Assembly (NCBI GenBank): GCA_020057535.1
Contig: JAGVFS010000073.1
Coordinates: 1 to 8,861 of the forward strand
Source: Patescibacteria group bacterium
Lineage (GTDB): Bacteria; Patescibacteriota; Patescibacteriia; UBA2591; PGYQ01
Direction of reading: 5' to 3'
DNA: 8,861 bases
Shown here: positions 3,995 to 8,861 of the stretch, one piece after another
Numbering within the stretch: the stretch's first letter is position 1
How the letters are laid out: each line of letters starts with the position of its first letter
Program-made: the position numbers and the translations under genes
The notes under the pieces: generated by a model
What the model saw: the letters and a program-made list of their open reading frames with translations, nothing else
Database searches by the model: none
Told to the model about the DNA's origin: nothing

Positions 3995-6737
3995 TTTCTT
4001 TTATCTCTCCCCAATTGTCGCCAATTTTAATTTTGACCTCAATTGGAACTTTGAATTTTTTTACCTCAGGTGATTCTTCCATTTCTTGTTTAATAATTTT
4101 TTGTAGAAACTTAATATGTTGCGTCTCTACCTCAAAAATTAACTCATCGTGAACCTGTAAAAGCATTTTAAATTTTTTATTCTCTGACTTTTTATTTATT
4201 CTGATCATTGCTATTTTAATTAAATCGGCCGCCGTGCCTTGAATAGGCATATTTACCGCCATTCGTTCAGCCGCGCTTTGAACCTGAAATATTTTTGAAT
4301 TTATTTCTGGCAAGTATCGACGACGTCCAAACAAAGTCTCCGCATATTCTTTTTCTTTTGTTGTTTTTTTAATTTCTTCTAAATAATTTTTGATACCTTT
4401 ATAAATTTCAAAATATTTTTCAATAAATTTTTTTGCTTTGACTGGAAAAATCCCCGTTCTTTGAGCTAAACCATACACTCCCATTCCATAAATAATTCCA
4501 AAATTTATCGCTTTGGCTTGTTGTCGCATTTTTGAAGTAACTTGATTTAATTCGCATTCATTAATTTCAGCCGCCGTTCTAATATGAATATCTTCTCCAT
4601 TTTTAAACGCTTGAATCATTTTTTCATCATTTGCCAAAGAAGCAATAACTCGCAATTCAATTTGAGAATAATCAGCAGTGATTAATTTACACCCTTTTTC
4701 AGCAACAAAAGCCGTTCTGATTTCTTTGCTAAATTTCCCTTTGGCTGGGATATTTTGTAAATTTGGATTAGAAGAAGATAGACGACCGGTGGCTGTAATT
4801 GTTTGATTAAAACTTGTGTGAACTCTCCCGGTTTTTAGATTGACTAATTTTGGTAAGGCCTCTGAATAAGTTGATTTTAATTTAAAAATTTCGCGATATT
4901 CAAGAATCAAATCAATAATTAAATGACTACCCTTCATTTTTTCTAACTCTCCGGCAGCCGTGGAAATTCCAGTTTTTGTTTTTTTAATTTTATCAATAGA
5001 AATTTTTAAATCTTCAAATAAAACTTTTTTAAGTTGCTTTGGAGAATTAATATTAAATTTAACACCAGCTAATTCATAAATCTTTTCTGTCAATTGTTTT
5101 TCGTAAATCATTAATTGTTCGGTTAATTTTTCTAAAATTTTCACATCAACTTTTATTCCATTCCTTTCCATTTGAGATAGGACAGAAATAAGAGGAATTT
5201 CTATTTTTTTAAATAAATCCCAAAGATTTTTTTCTTTCAATTCTAACATTAATTTATCGACTAATTGAAAAGTATAATCCGCATCCTCGCAAGAGTATTC
5301 AGTCATTTTTTGATCTGGAATTGCCTCCATTATTTGTTCTAATCTTTTTGCGTCAATTTTTTTTGAAATTTTAAAACCGACTAATTTTTCAAAAGAAATC
5401 ATTTGATGGCCTAATTCAGCAAAAACAACAGAATCTAAACTATGAGCCCGACTACCTGAATTTAATAAATAAGAAGCGATCATCGTGTCAAAATTTATTC
5501 CTTTTAAATCAATTCCCTGCTCTCTTAAAATTGCTAAATCAAATTTAATATTATGTCCATATTTTTTTATCTCCGGATTTTCTAAAATTTTTCCTAAATT
5601 TTGCATTTTGAATTTTGCATTTTGAATTTTTACATAATATGCTTCTCCTTTTTTCCAACAAAAACTTATACCTAATAATTTTACTTTAAAAAGATTTAAA
5701 CCTGTTGTTTCTGTATCTAAAGCAAACGCCTTTTGTTTTTTTAATTTTTCTAAAAAAATTTTAAACCCCTCGTCTGTGTCAACTAATTTATAATTTTCAA
5801 TCTTGCGAGACTCAACCTCGAAAAATTTATTTTCTTCTTGTTTTTGTGTTTTTGTAATTTCCACTAGTTTGTTTAAAAGTGATTTAAATTCTAATTCTTG
5901 AAATAATTTTATAATTTTTTCTTGATCAAAATTTTTTAACTCGCATTTTTCTAATTCAATTTGTATTGGCGCGTCTTTTAATATGGTGACTAATTTTTTA
6001 CTCAAAAACGCATCATCTTTGTGTTCTAAAAGTATTTTTTTTGTTTTATCTTTAATTTGATCGTTTGTCGCTTTTAAAACTATTTCATAAATTTTTTCCA
6101 AATTACCAAATTTTTTCAATAAATCAACGGCTGTTTTTTCGCCAATTCCTTTTACGCCAAAAATATTATCCGAGGGATCGCCTCGCAAAGCTTTAAAATC
6201 AATCATTTGTTCTGGACTAAGATTATAACGTTCTTGAACGGTTTTTGCGTCATAAATCACTGTTTCAGTGATTCCTTTTTTTAAAATGTAAACTTTAGTA
6301 TTTTCATTAATCAATTGCAAAATATCTAAATCACCAGTAACAATAATTGTTTTAATAGGCGATTTTAAATTAACCATTGTTAATTGATGGCTAATCGTTC
6401 CAATTAAATCATCGGCTTCGTATCCGTCTTTTTCAAAAATAGGAATATTAAAAACTTCTAATAATTCTTTCACTCGAGGGAATTGATTATAAAATTCATC
6501 AGGCTGTTTTACTCGTTGGGCTTTATATTTTTCAAAAATTTTATGCCTAAAAGTCGGCGCTTTTCTATCAAAAACCACAACAAAATGAGTTGGACTTAAT
6601 TCTTTTAAAACTTTTAAAAAAATCATAGCAAAACCATAGACAACGTTAACAAGTTCCCCTTTTTTTGTATATAATGGCGGCAAAGCATGCCAAGCTCGAT
6701 GAAGCAAAGCATTTCCATCAATGATAATAAATTTCAT
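3990..6737 (-). CDS. polA: DNA polymerase I (5' nuclease, 3'-5' exonuclease and polymerase domains)
   Basis: Pol I fills gaps and removes RNA primers or damaged strands during replication and repair. At 915 residues it has the full three-domain layout. The 5' nuclease (about 1-290) keeps its acidic metal ligands D7, D57, E107, D109, D110, D136, D138, D187 and D190, plus the helix-hairpin-helix GVKGIGEKTA. The 3'-5' exonuclease (about 315-505) keeps DTETTG (D341, E343), NIKFD (D400) and YSCED (Y481, D485), so proofreading is expected. The polymerase has motif A DYSQIELR (D689), the O-helix R738-K742-F746-Y750 and motif C QVHDE (D864). F746 is the phenylalanine form seen in E. coli. A heptamer repeat codes for an unusual loop in the exonuclease domain (about 371-380). 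The N-terminus MKFIIIDGNALLHRAW fixes the start. There is no Shine-Dalgarno and the promoter is almost adjacent. Confidence 0.98.
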   Translation of the reverse strand: MKFIIIDGNALLHRAWHALPPLYTKKGELVNVVYGFAMIFLKVLKELSPTHFVVVFDRKAPTFRHKIFEKYKAQRVKQPDEFYNQFPRVKELLEVFNIPIFEKDGYEADDLIGTISHQLTMVNLKSPIKTIIVTGDLDILQLINENTKVYILKKGITETVIYDAKTVQERYNLSPEQMIDFKALRGDPSDNIFGVKGIGEKTAVDLLKKFGNLEKIYEIVLKATNDQIKDKTKKILLEHKDDAFLSKKLVTILKDAPIQIELEKCELKNFDQEKIIKLFQELEFKSLLNKLVEITKTQKQEENKFFEVESRKIENYKLVDTDEGFKIFLEKLKKQKAFALDTETTGLNLFKVKLLGISFCWKKGEAYYVKIQNAKFKMQNLGKILENPEIKKYGHNIKFDLAILREQGIDLKGINFDTMIASYLLNSGSRAHSLDSVVFAELGHQMISFEKLVGFKISKKIDAKRLEQIMEAIPDQKMTEYSCEDADYTFQLVDKLMLELKEKNLWDLFKKIEIPLISVLSQMERNGIKVDVKILEKLTEQLMIYEKQLTEKIYELAGVKFNINSPKQLKKVLFEDLKISIDKIKKTKTGISTAAGELEKMKGSHLIIDLILEYREIFKLKSTYSEALPKLVNLKTGRVHTSFNQTITATGRLSSSNPNLQNIPAKGKFSKEIRTAFVAEKGCKLITADYSQIELRVIASLANDEKMIQAFKNGEDIHIRTAAEINECELNQVTSKMRQQAKAINFGIIYGMGVYGLAQRTGIFPVKAKKFIEKYFEIYKGIKNYLEEIKKTTKEKEYAETLFGRRRYLPEINSKIFQVQSAAERMAVNMPIQGTAADLIKIAMIRINKKSENKKFKMLLQVHDELIFEVETQHIKFLQKIIKQEMEESPEVKKFKVPIEVKIKIGDNWGEIKEI
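5598..5630. repeat. Heptanucleotide tandem repeat inside the polA exonuclease domain
   Basis: The plus strand reads ATTTTGC, ATTTTGA, ATTTTGC, ATTTTGA, ATTTT: a 14-base unit repeated twice plus a partial copy, with no mismatch. Because 14 is not a multiple of three, each copy is read in a different frame, giving the PolA segment IQNAKFKMQN (about 371-380). The segment follows the strand YYVK and precedes the helix leading to NIKFD, where E. coli Pol I has a differing loop, so it is probably a surface loop that tolerates insertion. Confidence 0.8.
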
Positions 6738-6746
6738 ATATTTTTC

Positions 6747-6755
6747 ATTATAACA
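6747..6755 (-). promoter_or_regulatory. Extended -10 promoter of polA, almost leaderless
   Basis: On the minus strand TGTTATAAT (6755-6747) is a full TGn-extended -10 element with a consensus TATAAT. Its end is nine bases before the polA ATG at 6737, so transcription would begin about 2-4 bases before the start codon. The position expected for a -35 (6775-6770, TTTAAA) lies inside the stem of the upstream terminator. This fits the absence of a Shine-Dalgarno. Confidence 0.55.
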
Positions 6756-6784
6756 AAAAAGAGTTTTATTTTAAACTCTTTTTT
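6755..6784 (-). terminator. Intrinsic terminator between the acidic orphan gene and polA
   Basis: A perfect 12-bp stem, AAAAAAGAGTTT (6755-6766) with AAACTCTTTTTT (6773-6784), encloses the loop TATTTT. On the minus strand the core is followed by a six-T run and then directly by the polA extended -10 element. It would end the transcript of the 98-residue gene, whose stop is 76 bases upstream, and shares its edge with the polA promoter. Confidence 0.85.
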
Positions 6785-6798
6785 AATCTGAATTATTT

Positions 6799-6839
6799 TT
6801 AAATTTTAAACTAACTTAGTTAAATTTTAAACTTATTAG
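6799..6839. repeat. Tandem direct repeat of about 20 bases downstream of the acidic orphan gene
   Basis: Two adjacent copies start with TTAAATTTTAAACT and end in TTAG: 6799-6819 (21 bases) and 6820-6839 (20 bases). The second copy overlaps a seven-bp hairpin AACTTAT-TAGCT-ATAAGTT (6830-6848), and the first contains the palindrome AACTAACTTAGTT (6809-6821). They lie between the gene's stop codon and the terminator. It may be a local duplication in the 3' untranslated region. Confidence 0.55.
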
Positions 6840-6860
6840 CTATAAGTTATTTTTTTATTT

Positions 6861-7157
6861 TTATTCCTCTTCAATCTCATACTCATCTTTTTCTTCTTCT
6901 GAAAATTCTTTGGCTTCTTCTTTTTCAATTATTTCATCCCAATCTTTTTCATTAGTTCCGGCCAACGCTTTAAGCCTGCTTTTAAAATCTTTATTAAATT
7001 CTGTTATTAATTTTGGTTCTTTTTGAAAATATTTAGTTAATCCTTCTATTACATCTTTTGGGAAAATAGGTAAAAAGACAAGTAGGTCATTTTTGTCCTC
7101 TTCTGAAACATTCGCTTGAATAATTATTTGTTTTAAATTTTCCAATGCTTGTGACAT
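6861..7157 (-). CDS. Small acidic protein of unknown function (98 residues)
   Basis: I do not recognise this family. The first 66 residues look like amphipathic helices (ENLKQIIIQANVSEEDKNDL, then a hydrophobic LLVFLPIFP at 25-33 and VIEGLTKYF at 36-44). The last 29 residues are strongly acidic, 17 of them D or E, ending in EYEIEEE. There are no cysteines, signal peptide or membrane helix; the hydrophobic patch at 25-33 is too short. It is a real gene by context: a clear AAAGGAG ribosome-binding site sits four bases before the ATG, and terminators lie on both sides (7187-7222 upstream, 6755-6784 downstream), so it forms its own transcription unit. The acidic tail might contact a basic partner or mimic nucleic acid, but that is speculation. 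Confidence 0.75.
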   Translation of the reverse strand: MSQALENLKQIIIQANVSEEDKNDLLVFLPIFPKDVIEGLTKYFQKEPKLITEFNKDFKSRLKALAGTNEKDWDEIIEKEEAKEFSEEEKDEYEIEEE

Positions 7158-7161
7158 TTTT

Positions 7162-7168
7162 CTCCTTT
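7162..7168 (-). promoter_or_regulatory. Shine-Dalgarno site of the acidic orphan gene
   Basis: AAAGGAG on the minus strand (7168-7162) lies four bases before the ATG at 7157. Together with the microprotein site it is one of only two good Shine-Dalgarno sequences in the window, and it fixes this start. Confidence 0.8.
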
Positions 7169-7186
7169 TTGAAAATTTTAATAAAT

Positions 7187-7222
7187 AAAAAATTAAACTT
7201 TTTAGTAAAAGTTTAATTTTTT
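7187..7222 (-). terminator. Perfect 16-bp intrinsic terminator after the 45-residue gene
   Basis: AAAAAATTAAACTTTT (7187-7202) pairs without mismatch with AAAAGTTTAATTTTTT (7207-7222) around a TAGT loop. On the minus strand the stem begins five bases after the TGA stop of the 45-residue gene and ends in a T-rich tract. It closes the ruvB-to-45-residue-gene unit and separates it from the acidic orphan gene. The A/T flanks make it potentially bidirectional. Confidence 0.85.
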
Positions 7223-7226
7223 ACAT

Positions 7227-7364
7227 TCACTCAATAGAATACTTTTCTTTCGCAACTTGTTTAATATATTTCAAACTCTTTTTTGAAGCTTTTTTAAATT
7301 TTATTTGTTGGCTTTCAGATAATTCTATCTCTTCTTTTTCTCCGCAACTCTCTGGTATTCTCAT
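7227..7364 (-). CDS. Small basic protein of unknown function (45 residues)
   Basis: An ATG at 7364 opens 45 codons ending in TGA. The protein starts MRIPESCGEKEEIELSESQQ and has a lysine-rich second half (IKFKKASKKSLKYIKQVAKE), probably one helix, with an acidic patch before it. It matches no family I know. Evidence that it is real: the 26 bases at and before its start codon are almost the same as those of the 113-residue gene upstream; it fills the otherwise empty gap; and a perfect terminator follows its stop by five bases. There is no Shine-Dalgarno. A 67-base spacer without a terminator separates it from the 113-residue gene, so the two are probably co-transcribed. Its SESQQIKFKKASKKSLKYIK stretch could bind nucleic acid, but nothing proves it. 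Confidence 0.65.
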   Translation of the reverse strand: MRIPESCGEKEEIELSESQQIKFKKASKKSLKYIKQVAKEKYSIE

Positions 7365-7387
7365 AATATTTATGGTTAATTTATTAA
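7362..7387 (-). promoter_or_regulatory. Duplicated leader, copy before the 45-residue gene
   Basis: This 26-base block, which includes the start codon, matches 7771-7796 at 25 of 26 positions; the only difference is C for T in AAC(C/T)ATAAATATTATG on the minus strand. The similarity stops abruptly on both sides. The sequence (C/T)ATAAA ends four bases before the ATG and could be a -10 element for leaderless transcription, or the block may be a recognition site. Confidence 0.6.
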
Positions 7388-7431
7388 TTATTAAATAAAA
7401 ATATTGTTTTGATGTTTAATACTATTTTGTC

Positions 7432-7773
7432 TTAATCTTCTTTACTTTCCTCTTTTAAAAAAAATTCTATTAAATCATATTTATTATATTGTTGAGTATT
7501 TAAAACAACCCACCGAGCTATTTTATTTAAATCGCTTTGATCTCCATCCTTTTCTATTTCTTTTATAATTTTATTTAAATAATCTATCGAAATGTTTTCT
7601 TTTATATATTCTACCACTTTTTCTATTTTTTTTGAAAAAATTTCTTCTCTGTTTGAGAGATAAATTCCATTTTCACCTTCTGAAAGTATTTTTTTTATAT
7701 TATCCATTAATTGTTCTACAAAAAATTCTACTTCTTGCTTTTTTTCAAAATTAATGTCTCTTTTTTCTTCCAT
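7432..7773 (-). CDS. Small helical protein of unknown function (113 residues)
   Basis: I cannot assign a family. The sequence is highly charged and predicted almost all helical, with amphipathic stretches at about 11-32 (KKQEVEFFVEQLMDNIKKIL), 44-60, 64-75 and 82-92, and an acidic end (KEESKED). A tryptophan-containing segment IARWVVLNTQQYNKYDL (85-101) is the most distinctive part. There are no cysteines, membrane helix or signal peptide. It begins 36 bases after the ruvB stop without an intervening terminator, so it is probably co-transcribed with ruvB. Its start codon is embedded in the duplicated 26-base leader shared with the next small gene, and it lacks a Shine-Dalgarno. Its role could be linked to ruvB or be unrelated. 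Confidence 0.75.
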   Translation of the reverse strand: MEEKRDINFEKKQEVEFFVEQLMDNIKKILSEGENGIYLSNREEIFSKKIEKVVEYIKENISIDYLNKIIKEIEKDGDQSDLNKIARWVVLNTQQYNKYDLIEFFLKEESKED

Positions 7774-7796
7774 AATATTTATAGTTAATTTATTAA
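7771..7796 (-). promoter_or_regulatory. Duplicated leader, copy before the 113-residue gene
   Basis: This is the second copy of the 26-base block at 7362-7387. Here the minus strand reads ACTATAAATATTATG, so the candidate -10 is TATAAA. Just upstream TTAATTT and AAATTAA can form a weak A/T hairpin. The block sits inside the 36-base gap after ruvB. Confidence 0.6.
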
Positions 7797-7809
7797 ATTA
7801 AATTAATAA

Positions 7810-8820
7810 TTATTTTAATAATACTCTTTTTTTTCCCTTTGTCAAATGTTGATAAGCCAAATCAGTTACCACGCGACCGCGAGGGGTGCGAGATATAAAA
7901 CCTAATTGCATTAAAAACGGTTCATAAACATTTTCAATTGTTTCCATTTCTTCAGAAATCGCGGCTGCGATTGTGTTTAATCCAACCGGTCCCCCTTTAA
8001 ATTTTTCAATAATTACATTTAAAATTTGACGATCAATTTGGTCCAATCCTAAATAATCAATCTCTAACATCGCGAGAGCTTCTTGGGCCAAATTTTGTTT
8101 GATAATTTTTTCATCTTTAACTTGAGTAAAATCCCGAACTCTTTTTAAAAGACGGTTAGCAATGCGGGGGGTTTTTCTGGCTCTTTTGGATATTTCTTGA
8201 CAGGCTTGTTTTTCAATTTTAATTGATAAAATTTTCGCGGCGCGTTCAATAATTTTTTCAATTTCAAAATCTTCATAAAAATTTAATCTATAAATCGCTC
8301 CGAAACGATCTCTTAATGGCGAAGAAAGAAGGCTCATTTTAGTTGTCGCGCCGATAATCGTAAAACGCGGCAAATCTAATCTTAATGTTCTAGCTGAAGG
8401 ACCTTTGCCAACAACAATATCTAAAACATATTCTTCCATCGCAGGATAAAGAATTTCTTCAATCACTCTATTTAAACGATGAATTTCATCAATAAAAAGA
8501 ATGTCTCCATCTTGAAGATTTGTTAAAATAGCGGCTAAATCCCCTGTTCGTTCAAGAGCCGGACCAGAACTAACCCTAATATTTCCGCCTGTTTCATTAG
8601 CAATAATATGAGCCAGGGTTGTTTTTCCTAAACCGGGAGGACCGTATAAAAGAATATGCTCGATTGGTTCAGCTCTTTTTTTCGCCGCTTCAATGAAAAT
8701 ATTTAGATTTTGTTTTATTTTTTCTTGGCCAATATATTCACTTAATTTTTTAGGTCGCAAAGTTAAATCTAAATTTTTATCCTCTGGTTTTTCTTTTGAA
8801 GTAATAATGCGATCAGACAT
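7810..8820 (-). CDS. ruvB: Holliday junction branch migration ATPase RuvB
   Basis: RuvB is the hexameric AAA+ motor that drives branch migration of Holliday junctions together with RuvA, in the cytoplasm. The 336-residue length is normal. Visible features: N-terminal [19 protein letters not shown] (21-39), Walker [10 protein letters not shown] (60-68), Walker B DEIH (111-114), the RuvB-type hairpin segment around 129-147, sensor 1 GATT (157-160), the arginine finger in SPLRDRFG (R170), sensor 2 TPRIANRLL (R219), and the C-terminal winged helix with [13 protein letters not shown] (276-288) and RTPRGRVVT (311-319). The start at 8820 precedes the usual MSDRIIT opening; in the same frame a TAG lies six bases upstream of the ATG, so it cannot be extended. 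No Shine-Dalgarno is close. ruvA and ruvC are not in the window. Confidence 0.98.
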   Translation of the reverse strand: MSDRIITSKEKPEDKNLDLTLRPKKLSEYIGQEKIKQNLNIFIEAAKKRAEPIEHILLYGPPGLGKTTLAHIIANETGGNIRVSSGPALERTGDLAAILTNLQDGDILFIDEIHRLNRVIEEILYPAMEEYVLDIVVGKGPSARTLRLDLPRFTIIGATTKMSLLSSPLRDRFGAIYRLNFYEDFEIEKIIERAAKILSIKIEKQACQEISKRARKTPRIANRLLKRVRDFTQVKDEKIIKQNLAQEALAMLEIDYLGLDQIDRQILNVIIEKFKGGPVGLNTIAAAISEEMETIENVYEPFLMQLGFISRTPRGRVVTDLAYQHLTKGKKRVLLK

Positions 8821-8861
8821 AAACTATAAAATTAAATTTTCCCTCATAGAAATTATTAAAA

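Noticed and set aside
1048..8820. UGA recoding to glycine as in Gracilibacteria/Absconditabacteria
   Set aside because: No in-frame TGA is present in any long gene and glycine positions of conserved motifs use GGN codons, so the standard code fits.
8824..8861. Possible end of an upstream minus-strand gene (ending MRENLIL then TAG, or overlapping the ruvB start)
   Set aside because: Two frames are open to the window edge for only 12 to 16 codons, and nothing recognisable can be read from so little sequence.
1..8861. CRISPR array, tRNA or rRNA genes, insertion sequence, toxin-antitoxin pair
   Set aside because: I found no regularly spaced long repeats, no tRNA-like cloverleaf or CCA-proximal pattern, no transposase motifs and no gene pair resembling known toxin-antitoxin families.

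Overview
This is a very AT-rich bacterial window (I estimate roughly a quarter G+C by eye). Its genes look like those of the Candidate Phyla Radiation (Patescibacteria, Parcubacteria-like). Evidence for this: the TsaD has a long insertion after the metal-binding histidines, the PolA and RuvB sequences have the look I associate with that group, the intergenic regions are short and A/T-simple, and several small proteins are lineage-specific. The standard bacterial code fits: no in-frame TGA occurs inside any long gene and glycine uses GGN. The taxonomic call is an inference from protein character, not from a search.

Layout. Positions 1-987 (minus) hold tsaD, cut off by the window edge at its C-terminus. 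Diverging from it on the plus strand are a BcrC-like PAP2 phosphatase (1048-1557) and a short ATP synthase delta subunit, atpH (1563-1982). A 240-base AT-rich stretch then leads to a 19-residue lysine-rich microprotein (2223-2282). That microprotein has by far the best ribosome-binding site in the window and its own strong terminator (2306-2345). Everything after that is on the minus strand. Read in the direction of transcription it is: ruvB (8820-7810), two orphan small genes (7773-7432 and 7364-7227), a perfect terminator, an acidic orphan gene (7157-6861), another perfect terminator that overlaps the polA promoter, polA (6737-3990), a 153-base inverted-repeat region, and an Endonuclease Q-type PHP nuclease (3751-2480).

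How the genes fit together. RuvB (branch migration), PolA (with both exonuclease activities apparently intact) and EndoQ (nicks 5' of deaminated bases) form a DNA maintenance group. EndoQ leaves a 3'-OH that PolA could extend while its 5' nuclease removes the damaged strand. The plus-strand genes concern the cell envelope lipid carrier and energy metabolism. tsaD makes the universal t6A tRNA modification.

The points most worth following are: (1) the 19-residue KKQA/KKQV-repeat microprotein; (2) heptanucleotide tandem repeats that have become coding sequence inside tsaD and polA; (3) a 25/26-base identical leader, including the start codon, in front of two unrelated small genes; (4) a 19-bp inverted repeat whose two mismatches become G-U pairs only in the minus-strand transcript and which overlaps the polA stop codon; (5) a 45-residue gene that ends five bases before a terminator.
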